Positions 33,429 to 42,394 of a DNA stretch of 64,000 nucleotides are shown here, one piece after another. The translations under genes were made by a program, and so were the position numbers. The notes below the pieces were generated by a model. The model saw only the letters and a program-made list of their open reading frames with translations, searched no databases and was not told where the DNA came from. The number at the start of each line of letters is the position of its first letter. Position 1 is the first letter of the stretch. Source of the stretch: Cryomorphaceae bacterium 1068 (lineage in GTDB: Bacteria > Bacteroidota > Bacteroidia > Flavobacteriales_D > Cryomorphaceae); assembly GCA_027214385.1 (NCBI GenBank), contig JAPVXR010000007.1, forward strand, positions 1 through 64,000, given 5' to 3'.

Positions 33429-35807
33429 TTAAAGGGTAAGAATTTCAAATGAGACAGCAGGAAGCGCAATTGTGATCGTTTTTCCGTCGAGGGTAAATTG
33501 ATTTCCAAAATTGGCTTTGAATCCCTCAATATTGTAGTGAACGGGAACTTCAACGGTCACTGTTTTTTCTTGTCGAGAGCTATTGATGAACAGAACAGCC
33601 GTTTGATCAAAGTAATTTCGGAGCACGGCCATTTCCTTATTGGAAATACTGAGTACTTCGGTGTCTCCGTAAAGCAATGCCATATTGCCCTTGCGCAGGT
33701 TTGCCAACGTAGTCACCTCCTGAAGCATGGCTTGCTCCCTTTCGGTCAGGTCGTCGCCAAACTGCATCATGCGGCGGTTATCGGGATCGCCCGCTCCAAT
33801 CATTCCGTACTCGTCGCCGTAGTAAATTACGGGAATGCCAGGAGAGAAAAAGTTAAACGCTTGTAGCAAACCGAGTCGATTGAAACCGATGGTATCTCCA
33901 CGAGTAATGTCGCGGGTCCAGCCTGCCAATTTCGGGTCTTCGCCAAAATCAACCGTTCCATCCGCGTAAGAGATAAAGCGCGTGCGGTCTTGGTTTCCGG
34001 AGATGTTTCCCATCAGATGATGATCGCCGTAACCCAGTAAGCTCTGACCAAATACTCGATTCAAATCTTCGAGACTCCCATTGTCTTTTCCGAAAGCTGA
34101 TACCTCAGCGTCGTAGAGGTTAAAGTCGAATTGTGCATCGAGCATTCCCGAACTGATATAGCTTCCGATCAAATCGGGATTCCCATAGGTCTCCCCAATT
34201 TGGTAGATATTTCGGTCTTCGGGAACCACCACGCGGTACTTTAGTTTTCGCGTAAGCTCACGCCAAAAGCTCAGCGGAATGTGCTTGGTGGCATCGTGAC
34301 GGAAACCGTCAATCGGAAATTCTTCGAACCAGTAAAGCGCGCTATCAGTCATGGCGGCTGTCACATCATCGCGACGCAAATCCAGCGTTGGCATAAAAGT
34401 ATCGAACCAAGTGGTGAGGCGGTACTCGTCCCAGCGCTCAGTATTCAGGGATCCGTCGGGAAGATATAGCTCTGTTGCCCAATCAGGGTGTAGCTGATAA
34501 ACGGGATGTTCTTGATGAACGTGATTGGCCACGTAGTCGAGAATCACATTCATGTCTTCCTTATGGGCCTCGTCGATCAGCGAATGGAGCACGGAGTCAT
34601 TGCCAAATCGCATATCTACCGCCGAGGAAGAGATGGGCCAATACCCATGGTATCCCGAAAATTTCGTTCTGACTCCACCTTTGTCCCAAAGACCGTAGGC
34701 GCCGAGCGGATTCTGCACAATTGGCGAAAGCCAAACGGTGTTCATTCCCAATTTTTGAAAATAACCTTCTTCAATTTTTTGATTCACACCCGCTAAGTCG
34801 CCCCCGTAGTAATTGGCAATCGGTAAAATCTCTGGATCATCGACAGGGATATCGTTGGATGCTTGGGCATTCACGAAACGGTCGACCATCATGAAATACA
34901 TGGAATAGGTATGCTTATCCGTGCGATTCAAAGCACTGGCCTCCATAACGGGCATGCCCTTTTCGAGGGGAATGAGTACATCGTTGGAACGCTGCTCACC
35001 GTCTGAAGCAAAAACGCGAATATAGCTTCGCGCCGATTCAGCCGCTGCATCGGGAATTGGAAAGCTTAGTCGATCTCCGCGTCGAGCATACCAGCTATCG
35101 CCGAGTACTTGGTTCTCCCATAAAATCAAAGGAGGGGTGAGTTCTTCAGGAAAATGTAAAACAATGCTATCTCCCAAATATCCGTAAGTCGAAATATGGG
35201 GGCGATCAGCTGTGGCTCCAACTCTAAAGGCGGAGTTGAACCCACCTGAACCATTATCCTTTTTATCAGGATTGGTCGGGTCGAGCATTTCCACGCCATC
35301 TTGAACGACTTGGTACTCGTACAAACCCGGATTCAAAATGAGCGTGTCGTACCACACTCCATTTTGTTCTGAAAGCATTCCGGCCTTGTAGTTCCAGCCG
35401 TTGAAATTTCCTTTCAGACCTATTTCCTGCGGATTTCCGGTAGGAGGATCGTAGGTAAAAACGTGAGCTTGTTTGCGGCTTTTGAAAACGGGGATTTCAT
35501 ACTCCACTCCTTCGTAGGAGGCAGAAAGAAACGTGACAGGATCGTCTGAATTGAAATTCTCGACCGTCAAGATTCCTTCATTGAGATCGAAGTCTACGGC
35601 TACTCCGAAGCTTACCGAATCTACTTTTTCAGGATTCTCGAAATAGTCGCCCAAGTGGATTTCGGTTTGACCAAAATCCAGCCGAATAGGGCTAGCTATG
35701 CCAACAATGGCTTTGCCGTTCTCAACGGTTGGCTTTACATCTTTTTGAGAAGCACAGCCAAATGCAGCAGCTCCCACGAGCAGAATCAGACACTTTATTT
35801 TATTCAT
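33429..35807 (-). CDS. GH13 alpha-amylase-family lipoprotein with E-set/CBM48-like domain, 792 aa
   Basis: Lipobox AAFGC (Cys about residue 18). Residues about 30-110 are Ig-like, about 110-195 a glycogen-binding E-set (YDPPTGNPQEIGLKGNFNGWNY), about 300-690 the GH13 barrel, then a C-terminal beta domain. Catalytic regions: DYVANHVHQEHP, GFRHDATKHIP (nucleophile Asp), QIGETYGN (acid Glu) and SGNQDRTRF. Region IV has Gln in place of the usual His of the NHD motif, which is unusual and may mark a distinct specificity. Its start overlaps the maltose phosphorylase gene by 4 bp. Confidence 0.88.
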   Translation of the reverse strand: MNKIKCLILLVGAAAFGCASQKDVKPTVENGKAIVGIASPIRLDFGQTEIHLGDYFENPEKVDSVSFGVAVDFDLNEGILTVENFNSDDPVTFLSASYEGVEYEIPVFKSRKQAHVFTYDPPTGNPQEIGLKGNFNGWNYKAGMLSEQNGVWYDTLILNPGLYEYQVVQDGVEMLDPTNPDKKDNGSGGFNSAFRVGATADRPHISTYGYLGDSIVLHFPEELTPPLILWENQVLGDSWYARRGDRLSFPIPDAAAESARSYIRVFASDGEQRSNDVLIPLEKGMPVMEASALNRTDKHTYSMYFMMVDRFVNAQASNDIPVDDPEILPIANYYGGDLAGVNQKIEEGYFQKLGMNTVWLSPIVQNPLGAYGLWDKGGVRTKFSGYHGYWPISSSAVDMRFGNDSVLHSLIDEAHKEDMNVILDYVANHVHQEHPVYQLHPDWATELYLPDGSLNTERWDEYRLTTWFDTFMPTLDLRRDDVTAAMTDSALYWFEEFPIDGFRHDATKHIPLSFWRELTRKLKYRVVVPEDRNIYQIGETYGNPDLIGSYISSGMLDAQFDFNLYDAEVSAFGKDNGSLEDLNRVFGQSLLGYGDHHLMGNISGNQDRTRFISYADGTVDFGEDPKLAGWTRDITRGDTIGFNRLGLLQAFNFFSPGIPVIYYGDEYGMIGAGDPDNRRMMQFGDDLTEREQAMLQEVTTLANLRKGNMALLYGDTEVLSISNKEMAVLRNYFDQTAVLFINSSRQEKTVTVEVPVHYNIEGFKANFGNQFTLDGKTITIALPAVSFEILTL

Positions 35808-38107
35808 CTTCCGATGGAAATGGTTTCATTTTCAGGAACGGAAACTGATTTACCGTAAACCAAAATGTCCAAACTACCACCTGATACATTCTTCACACTC
35901 ACTTCTTCGGGCTTCACCGTAATGCTAAGAACCGTTTCACGATACACGAGATTAAAGCGGTAGGCATTCCAATTTTTTGGGATCATTGGATCAAGGCTCA
36001 AGATACCGTCTTTCACTCTTTTTCCACCAAAACCTTCAACTACGGCCATCCAGGTACCCGCCATTGATGTAATGTGAAGTCCTTCATCCGCTTCGTGGTT
36101 GTAGTCGTCTAAGTCGAGACGAGCGGTACGCAAGTACATCTCGTAAGCCTTGTCTTCCATACCCAGCTTAGAGGCGAGTACTACGTGAACGCAAGGTGAA
36201 AGCGAGCTTTCATGAACCGTTCGCGGTTCGTAGTACAAGAAGTTTTCGCGGATGGTGGCTTCGTCGAAGTCTTCTTCGAAAAAGTACATTCCTTGTAGTA
36301 CATCGGCTTGTTTGATGAAAACAGATCTTAGGATTCTATCCCAAGACCAGTGCTGATTGATGGGTCTTTCGGATTTATCCAAGTCATCAGCTACGCGGTC
36401 TTCTTTGTCCAAGAATCCGTCTTGCTGAAGATAGAGTTTGGTTCCTTCTTTCTTGGGCTCGTACATCTTTTCGCAGATGTCTGACCACTTCTCGAGTTCT
36501 TTATCATCGAAGGAAGTTTTGGAAACAAAATCACTCCAGTACGAGGCATCTTGGCGAGCGTATGCTATGCTTTCTGAAGCATAGCTCATTGCCCATTTAG
36601 CGATGTAATTTGTGTACCAGTTGTTGTTGACGTTGTTTTCGTATTCGTTTGGACCGGTAACGCCGAGCATCACGTATTGATTCTTGGATTTGCTCCAGTT
36701 GACGCGCTGCGCCCAGAATCGAGCGATTCCAACAAGTACTTCCAAACCACCCTCTTTGAGGTAGTCGCGGTCGCCAGTGTGGCGGATGTAATTGTAAATG
36801 GCGTAAGCAATCGCACCGTTTCGGTGAATTTCTTCAAAAGTGATTTCCCACTCATTGTGGCACTCTTCACCATTCATGGTTACCATTGGGTAAAGGGCAG
36901 CTCCTTTTGAAAAACCTAATTTTTCGGCGTTTTCAATGGCCTTTTCCAGCTGACGGTAGCGGTAAAGCAGCAATTGCTTGGCTACTTCACTTCCAGATGT
37001 GAGCATGTAAAAAGGCAGACAGTATGCTTCTGTATCCCAATAAGTAGACCCACCGTATTTCTCTCCTGTGAATCCTTTCGGGCCAATGTTCAGTCGCGGA
37101 TCTTCGCCAGTGTAGGTTTGATTGAGCTGGAAGATGTTGAAGCGAATGGCTTGTTGCGCAGATACATCCCCATCGATTACGATGTCGTTCATCTCCCATC
37201 GCTTCTCCCAGGCATCTTTTTGCTCTTGAAGCATTTTCTCATAGCCCTTATCAGCGGCTTGAGCCAATGCTTCTTTCGCTCGTTCAGTCAGTTTAGTCTT
37301 GGGGTGATTTTCTGAAGAGATATTGCAAGCAAATTTATAAACCACAATCTCCTCACCTTGATTGGCTTCGAGACTCAAAAGGTTTTCGACATACTTGGCT
37401 CTTTCTACTTGATTGCTCGTAAAATCTACATTCCCACCATCTTTCGTGACAAAAATCTTCTGTCCCGTACAAACCTGAAAATCCAGTTTTTTAGTGGCCA
37501 AAGTGACGTATGCTTCGGAGTTTGAAGTGCTTTTGTCAACTTCAGCCCAAAACTTTTCGTCGTAGTTGGAATCTTGGTTGATAATGTCTCCATCGATGTA
37601 GACACGGAAATCAATTTTCCCTGAAAAGTTGAGTGGAGTCAAACTGTAGCGGATTACAGCTACCTCATCATCTACCATGCTGAGAAAGCGTTTCGCATCG
37701 ACTTGTACTTCGGCGCCATTTTTCAATTTGGCTTTAAAGCTTCTGTGCAAAGTACCTTCCTGCATATTGAGTTCGCGACGAAAGTCGCTCACCTCAGCCA
37801 CGTTTAGGTCTAAAGCCTCGCCTTTTACAATAGGACAAAGCCCAATCCAATTGGCAGCATTAAGGACTTTAGCGAAGTATTCAGGGTATCCGTTTTTCCA
37901 CCAACCTACTCGGGTTTTATCGGGATAGTAGACTCCTGCCACGTAATTTCCCTGTAGGGTTTCTCCTGTGTAATCTTCTTCAAAATTGGCCCTTTGGCCC
38001 ATTCGACCGTTTCCTAAACTAAAGATGCTTTCTGATGATTGTTGCATCTCAGGGTGAAAACCTTCTTCAACGATTAGCCAAGGATTTTCTTCGTAATGTT
38101 TTTTCAT
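35804..38107 (-). CDS. GH65 maltose phosphorylase
   Basis: A 767-residue cytoplasmic enzyme (no signal peptide) with the GH65 order: N-terminal beta-sandwich (about 1-270), linker helices, an (alpha/alpha)6 barrel (about 310-680) and a small C-terminal sheet. The catalytic acid lies in VTGPNEYENNVNNNWYTN; other landmarks are GGSTYWDTEAYCLPFY, EECHNEWEITFEEIHRNGA and TVHESSLSPCVH. It splits maltose with phosphate into glucose and beta-glucose-1-phosphate. Kojibiose or trehalose phosphorylase is possible from sequence alone, but adjacent pgmB and the amylases favour maltose. It lies 2 bp after pgmB. Confidence 0.9.
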   Translation of the reverse strand: MKKHYEENPWLIVEEGFHPEMQQSSESIFSLGNGRMGQRANFEEDYTGETLQGNYVAGVYYPDKTRVGWWKNGYPEYFAKVLNAANWIGLCPIVKGEALDLNVAEVSDFRRELNMQEGTLHRSFKAKLKNGAEVQVDAKRFLSMVDDEVAVIRYSLTPLNFSGKIDFRVYIDGDIINQDSNYDEKFWAEVDKSTSNSEAYVTLATKKLDFQVCTGQKIFVTKDGGNVDFTSNQVERAKYVENLLSLEANQGEEIVVYKFACNISSENHPKTKLTERAKEALAQAADKGYEKMLQEQKDAWEKRWEMNDIVIDGDVSAQQAIRFNIFQLNQTYTGEDPRLNIGPKGFTGEKYGGSTYWDTEAYCLPFYMLTSGSEVAKQLLLYRYRQLEKAIENAEKLGFSKGAALYPMVTMNGEECHNEWEITFEEIHRNGAIAYAIYNYIRHTGDRDYLKEGGLEVLVGIARFWAQRVNWSKSKNQYVMLGVTGPNEYENNVNNNWYTNYIAKWAMSYASESIAYARQDASYWSDFVSKTSFDDKELEKWSDICEKMYEPKKEGTKLYLQQDGFLDKEDRVADDLDKSERPINQHWSWDRILRSVFIKQADVLQGMYFFEEDFDEATIRENFLYYEPRTVHESSLSPCVHVVLASKLGMEDKAYEMYLRTARLDLDDYNHEADEGLHITSMAGTWMAVVEGFGGKRVKDGILSLDPMIPKNWNAYRFNLVYRETVLSITVKPEEVSVKNVSGGSLDILVYGKSVSVPENETISIGR

Positions 38108-38109
38108 GA

Positions 38110-38760
38110 TTAAAGTTTATCGAATAGTTCGATTCCCACGTTTTCAAAACCGGGGATTACAAGGTTTGCTCGGTTTAGGGTTTGCTCATCTCCCACTCCG
38201 ACTATGAACATTCCACCGGCCAGAGCGGCTTCAACTCCTGCTTGAGCGTCTTCAAAAACGACGCAATTGCAAGGATGAGTTTTTAATGCTTCAGCACCGA
38301 GCTGAAAAGTTTGAGGATCAGGCTTGCCTCTTGAGACTTTGGTTCCATCGATGACTGCATCGAAAAGATCAAGAATATTGAGCGCTTCAAGAATCTTAAG
38401 CGCATTTTTACTTGAAGATCCTAAAGCCGTTTTTATACCCGATTCACGAACCAATTTAAGAAAATCAATGGCTCCCGGGAGGGCCTCGTCCATTGTCATT
38501 TTATTGACATCCTCGAGATACCATCCATTCTTCCGAATCATCAATTCTTCTTTCTTTTTATCAGAAAGAGAAACCTTTCCTTTTTTCAAAAGGATGTCGA
38601 GAGACTCTGCTCTGCTTATTCCTTTCAAGGATTCATTCTCTTCTTCAGTAAGATCGAATCCAAGCTCATTGCACAGTCGCTTCCAAGCGTGATAATGGTA
38701 CTTGGCAGTGTCAACAATCACACCGTCAAGATCAAAAAGGCATGCTTTAATATCGGCCAT
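38110..38760 (-). CDS. pgmB: Beta-phosphoglucomutase
   Basis: A 216-residue HAD-superfamily enzyme. The nucleophile motif CLFDLDGVIVDTAKYHYHAW contains the Asp pair, with GISRAESL in the cap, then LGSSSKNA, GKPDPQ and CVVFEDAQAGVEAA. The cap and length match beta-phosphoglucomutases that convert beta-glucose-1-phosphate to glucose-6-phosphate. It sits between the sugar kinase gene (stop at 38761, no gap) and GH65 (2 bp), exactly where the phosphorylase product is handled. Confidence 0.92.
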   Translation of the reverse strand: MADIKACLFDLDGVIVDTAKYHYHAWKRLCNELGFDLTEEENESLKGISRAESLDILLKKGKVSLSDKKKEELMIRKNGWYLEDVNKMTMDEALPGAIDFLKLVRESGIKTALGSSSKNALKILEALNILDLFDAVIDGTKVSRGKPDPQTFQLGAEALKTHPCNCVVFEDAQAGVEAALAGGMFIVGVGDEQTLNRANLVIPGFENVGIELFDKL

Positions 38761-39624
38761 CTAAAATGAAATGTGTTCGAAATAGTTTTTGATATGGTAA
38801 TCATATAAACCGTCAATTGGCTTCTTTATGATCTTACCTATTTGAATATTTCTCATTTCGGCAGCTTGTCGAAGGATATCTTCGTGGTAATAAGCTACAG
38901 AACCAATAAAATGTGTTTTGACTTTTTCGAAATCACGGTAGCAGGTAACGTGGATATCCAAAAATCTTCCGATACCTTCCAAGATCATGTCTTGCACATA
39001 CGGTTCTGACTTGAATCCCGTAATGAATTTCATAAAAGAAGCAAGGTACACGTTGGCATGCGGCTGCATGTAGACCCGGTCGATTATGATGTCTTTGGTC
39101 AAGCCAAATTTATCAACGAGGCCATCATGAATGTTTTGAGGCAGTCGCTTGTATAGAAAATCAGACAGCAATTTCTTACCGAAATAACTCCCGCTCCCCT
39201 CATCACCCAGAATATAGGCAAGAGCGGGAACCTCTTCGCGAACGATGTCACCGTCAAAATGGCAACTATTCGAACCTGTTCCGAGAATACAAGCTATGCA
39301 TGGATCGTCTTCATACACTGCAAATGCTGCAGCGACCAAATCATGGTCAACATATATTTCGGCATGGGGAAAGATCCGATTCAAGCCTTGCTCTGCGGTT
39401 CGTTTTAGTTCTGTAGAAGAGCAACCTGCTCCGTAGAAGAACAATGCTTTGACTTCGTTGGCCACTCGCATCAATTGTTCATTGTTGCGCAATTCAGCCT
39501 CAATTACATCGGCATCATGAAAATACGGATTGATACCCATTGTGGCACAATCGATATATGTCTTGTCTTCAGCGACTATTCTCCAATCGCATTTTGTTGA
39601 GCCACTATCTGCTATTACTAACAT
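38761..39624 (-). CDS. BadF/BadG-type ATPase, putative sugar (glucose or GlcNAc) kinase
   Basis: A 287-residue protein of the ASKHA fold in the N-acetylglucosamine-kinase-like BadF/BadG/BcrA/BcrD group. Features are the phosphate-1 motif VIADSGSTKCDWRI, an IACILGTGSNSCHFDG phosphate-2/adenosine region near residue 113, and LGDEGSGSYFGKKLL near 143. GlcNAc kinases of this type phosphorylate amino sugars, and some accept glucose. No other hexokinase occurs in the window, and maltose phosphorylase releases free glucose, so this enzyme is a candidate glucose kinase. It lies 17 bp after pfkA. Confidence 0.8.
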   Translation of the reverse strand: MLVIADSGSTKCDWRIVAEDKTYIDCATMGINPYFHDADVIEAELRNNEQLMRVANEVKALFFYGAGCSSTELKRTAEQGLNRIFPHAEIYVDHDLVAAAFAVYEDDPCIACILGTGSNSCHFDGDIVREEVPALAYILGDEGSGSYFGKKLLSDFLYKRLPQNIHDGLVDKFGLTKDIIIDRVYMQPHANVYLASFMKFITGFKSEPYVQDMILEGIGRFLDIHVTCYRDFEKVKTHFIGSVAYYHEDILRQAAEMRNIQIGKIIKKPIDGLYDYHIKNYFEHISF

Positions 39625-39641
39625 GTCTTTTTGTATTTATA

Positions 39642-40622
39642 TCAAATCGAGAGTATATCTGCGATTCGAATCAATTCAGGGTCAATGGTTAATTTGTCGC
39701 TTATCGCCGTAGCAAAGGGAGTGAGAACGACCTCGTGATTCATAATTCCCACCATGCAATCTCTTTCACCTTTCAGGAGGTGTTCAACGGCAGCCACTCC
39801 TAAGCGACTTGCGAGGTTTCTGTCAAAGCATGAAGGACTTCCACCGCGCTGGATATGCCCTAAGATGGTCACCTTGGTATCGTAATAGGGAGCCTTTTCA
39901 GAGACTTGGCGAGCGAGCTCGGTGGCGTTACCACTTTTTCCACCTTCCGCTACTATAATTACACTCGAAGATTTGTTTTTTCTTCTAGCCTCATCCAGTT
40001 TTTCAACGATACTGTCGATGGTTGTTTCCCGTTCGGGAATGAGCGTGGCAAGTGCACCGCTGGCGACACCGGCATGAGCAGCAATAAAACCTGCATCTCT
40101 TCCCATCACTTCCACAAAAAAGAGCCGGCTATGAGATGCAGCGGTATCTCTGATTTTATCCACCGCGTCTATGACTGTGTTGAGTGCAGTATCGAAGCCA
40201 ATGGTATAATCGGTACCGTCCAAATCGTTATCGATAGTACCAGGAATCCCAATGAATGGAAAATCGAATTCTTTATTAAAGATATGGGCTCCTGTAAATG
40301 TACCATCACCACCAATGGCAACAACGGCGTCAATACCCTTATTAATGAGCTTTTGATAGGCTTTTTCACGGCCTTCTTTTGTCATAAACTCTTTGCTTCT
40401 GGCGGACTTCAGAAAAGTCCCACCACGCTGGAGAATATGATTAACGGAGCGAACATCAAGTTCCTCAATATCCCCTTCGACCATTCCTTCGTAACCTCGA
40501 TATATACCGGCTATCTGCAAGTCATAATACACGGCAGTCCGCACGACCGCACGCACAGCGGCGTTCATACCAGGAGAATCTCCTCCGGAAGTGAATACCG
40601 CAATTTTTTTGATTGAACCCAT
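39642..40622 (-). CDS. pfkA: ATP-dependent 6-phosphofructokinase
   Basis: A 326-residue enzyme of the bacterial PfkA type that phosphorylates fructose-6-phosphate to fructose-1,6-bisphosphate. Motifs: TSGGDSPGMNAAVRA at the N terminus, AIGGDGTFTGA (GGDGT marks ATP rather than pyrophosphate use), the catalytic PGTIDNDLDGTD and the effector/substrate region VEVMGRDAGFIA. It is the first gene of the nine-gene minus-strand run ending at pgi. A candidate operator lies 22 bp upstream of its ATG, shared with the divergent regulator gene. Confidence 0.95.
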   Translation of the reverse strand: MGSIKKIAVFTSGGDSPGMNAAVRAVVRTAVYYDLQIAGIYRGYEGMVEGDIEELDVRSVNHILQRGGTFLKSARSKEFMTKEGREKAYQKLINKGIDAVVAIGGDGTFTGAHIFNKEFDFPFIGIPGTIDNDLDGTDYTIGFDTALNTVIDAVDKIRDTAASHSRLFFVEVMGRDAGFIAAHAGVASGALATLIPERETTIDSIVEKLDEARRKNKSSSVIIVAEGGKSGNATELARQVSEKAPYYDTKVTILGHIQRGGSPSCFDRNLASRLGVAAVEHLLKGERDCMVGIMNHEVVLTPFATAISDKLTIDPELIRIADILSI

Positions 40623-40643
40623 AAATGGAGTTTTGTTTTTAAA

Positions 40644-40658
40644 GTGTAATTTTCACAC
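40644..40658. promoter_or_regulatory. Candidate alpha-glucan operator between pfkA operon and regulator
   Basis: The plus strand reads AAGTGTAATTTTCACACTT (40642-40660), a palindrome with a 7-nt centre. On the pfkA strand it is GTGT-GAAAA-TTACAC. It is 22 bp from the pfkA ATG and about 80 bp from the regulator ATG, so it could control both. It fits GTGT-N5-TKACAC with T at the K position. Confidence 0.6.
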
Positions 40659-40696
40659 TTAGCCTACGATAACGCAAATAAACGAGAATTTATTGA

Positions 40697-40704
40697 TATT
40701 TTTG
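40697..40704 (+). promoter_or_regulatory. -7 box of the Nudix-type regulator gene
   Basis: TATTTTTG is an exact match to the Bacteroidota TAnnTTTG -7 element, 35 bp before the ATG at 40739. No clear -33 TTTG is seen at the usual 19-21 bp spacing. Confidence 0.45.
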
Positions 40705-40738
40705 ACCCCTACTCGACTAAAAACGACAGTTATTGAAC

Positions 40739-41497
40739 ATGCGAAATGGTGATGCTGCTGAGGTTAAGTTTAACCCCAACGTATCCGTAGATTGTGTAAT
40801 CTTCGGTTTTGACGGTGAAAAACTCAAAGTCCTTCTTATAGACAGAGGTCAGATGATCAATGGAAAAGGATCTGATGACAAGATATATGCCCTCCCGGGA
40901 AACCTAATCAGAGAAGATGAAAATCTTGATGAGGCGGCGGAAAGGGTATTGGACGAACTTACCGGCCTGTCAGAAATATTCCTAGAGCAATTTGGCTCTT
41001 TTGGTGCACCTGATCGGCTCACTAAAGAACATGATTTGGCTTGGCTTAAGTCTATTAGAGCGCAACCCGACGCACGCGTAATCACGGTAGCCTACTATTC
41101 TTTGATTCGAGCGGATCAATATGAAATTCACGCTAGTGGATTTGCCAAAGAAGCTTTTTGGCATGACATTGATAATTTGCCGAAATTGGGATTTGACCAC
41201 AAAGAAATCATTGAAGGTGCTTTAGGCGAACTGAAATTCAAGAGTAAATATCAGCCATTGGGCTTTGAGCTACTACCTGAAAAATTTACACTTGGCCAGC
41301 TACAAAAGCTTTACGAGGCTATTTTAAAGACTGAGTTGGACAAGAGAAATTTTCGAAGAAAAATTCTCAAGATGAGTTTCTTAGTTCCGCTGAAGGAAAA
41401 GCAAAAAGGGGTTCCGCATAAACCCGCACGGTATTACATGTTTGACAAAGAGATGTACCAAAACTACAAGTCAAACGACTTTTACTTTACTCTTTAG
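40739..41497 (+). CDS. NrtR/AraR-like Nudix-winged-helix transcriptional regulator
   Basis: About 252 residues: an N-terminal Nudix-fold domain (about 10-145) and a C-terminal winged helix (about 155-250, 'FTLGQLQKLYEAILKTELDKRNFRRKIL'). The Nudix box is degenerate: after ALPGNLI the catalytic REUxEE pattern is replaced by ERVLDELTGL, so hydrolase activity is unlikely and the domain probably senses a ligand. In Bacteroidota, such regulators control sugar genes (for example the AraR type) rather than NAD synthesis. It diverges from the pfkA operon with a shared palindrome. The ATG at 40739 is preferred to a TTG at 40733. The 3' end overlaps the DnaJ-like gene by 11 bp. Confidence 0.85.
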   Translation: MRNGDAAEVKFNPNVSVDCVIFGFDGEKLKVLLIDRGQMINGKGSDDKIYALPGNLIREDENLDEAAERVLDELTGLSEIFLEQFGSFGAPDRLTKEHDLAWLKSIRAQPDARVITVAYYSLIRADQYEIHASGFAKEAFWHDIDNLPKLGFDHKEIIEGALGELKFKSKYQPLGFELLPEKFTLGQLQKLYEAILKTELDKRNFRRKILKMSFLVPLKEKQKGVPHKPARYYMFDKEMYQNYKSNDFYFTL

Positions 41498-42383
41498 CAC
41501 CTCTCAATTGCCTTAGTTCTTCGAGTAATTCTTTTTCTTTTGAGCTAAGATTGGTGGGAACGGAAATCTTTATCTCCCCAATAAAATCACCATAGACGCC
41601 CTTCTTACCATATTCAGGCATTCCCTTCCCTTTTAGCCGCAATTTCTTACCGCTATTGGTTCCCGGAGCAATTCCCAGAGACATAACGCCATGCGGAGTC
41701 TTAACTTTCGCTTTACCGCCGAGGGCTGCCGTATAAAAGTCTATATCAACCTTTCCCAATATATTTAGTCCATCGAGCTGATAGGCTGCACTTTTTCCAA
41801 CTTTCAACTCAATAATCAAGTCTCCACCCTGCGGCCCCTTGCCGGTTACTTTCAACTTTTGACCAGCTTTCGCGCCCGGCGCAATATTTAGTCTAATCTT
41901 ATTGCCATTTACCTGCAGTGTTTTGCTAACACCTTGAAATGCTTCTTCAAAGCTCAAACTCAAATTACCTCTGACCGTTGCAGGCCTTCTTGCTTTAGAC
42001 TGTTGCCCAAAAGGGGAACCGCCCCCGCCAAAGAAGGAGTTGAAAAAATCCGAAAATCCTCCCCCACGAGATCCACCAAAGAAATCGCCATACTCTCCAC
42101 TGTATTGATAATTTCCAGCTCGTCTGCCTTGTTGGGCGTTCTTATACTGATCGAAATGCTTCCAGTTCGAACCTAGTTCGTCATACTTTTTTCGCTTATC
42201 AGCATCGCCCAATACTTCATATGCCTCATTGACCTCCTTGAACTTGTTCTCCGCCCTGCTATCATCCGGATTTTTATCGGGATGATATTGGATGGCCAAC
42301 TTTCTAAACTTCTTCTTTATCTCGGCTTGCGAAGCTTTTTTATCGATACCTAGAATTTTGTAATAGTCCTTGTAATCCATCAT
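41487..42383 (-). CDS. cbpA: DnaJ-like co-chaperone, CbpA type
   Basis: A 298-residue J-domain protein: J domain (about 4-70) with the HPD motif in YHPDKNPDD, a glycine/phenylalanine-rich linker (about 95-135, GGSRGGGFSDFFNSFFGGG) and a substrate-binding C-terminal domain, with no cysteine-rich zinc region. This matches CbpA/type II DnaJ. It stimulates DnaK ATPase and delivers substrates. It lies 80 bp downstream of hsp20 behind a terminator and may be reached by readthrough, a sensible arrangement for heat-shock genes. Confidence 0.9.
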   Translation of the reverse strand: MMDYKDYYKILGIDKKASQAEIKKKFRKLAIQYHPDKNPDDSRAENKFKEVNEAYEVLGDADKRKKYDELGSNWKHFDQYKNAQQGRRAGNYQYSGEYGDFFGGSRGGGFSDFFNSFFGGGGSPFGQQSKARRPATVRGNLSLSFEEAFQGVSKTLQVNGNKIRLNIAPGAKAGQKLKVTGKGPQGGDLIIELKVGKSAAYQLDGLNILGKVDIDFYTAALGGKAKVKTPHGVMSLGIAPGTNSGKKLRLKGKGMPEYGKKGVYGDFIGEIKISVPTNLSSKEKELLEELRQLRGAKE

Positions 42384-42394
42384 TCGTTTTTAGA

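Noticed and set aside
32047-35807. Recent tandem duplication of the two GH13 lipoprotein genes
   Set aside because: The two enzymes differ in length, domain content and conserved-region sequences, so they are distant relatives rather than a recent copy.
38706-38722. Additional GTGTCA...ACAC site inside pgmB
   Set aside because: The spacing is one base longer than in the four promoter sites and it lies within coding sequence, so it is probably chance.
39906-40616. 236-codon open frame antisense to pfkA
   Set aside because: The sense strand encodes a complete phosphofructokinase, and the antisense translation is rich in cysteine and serine without a family pattern.
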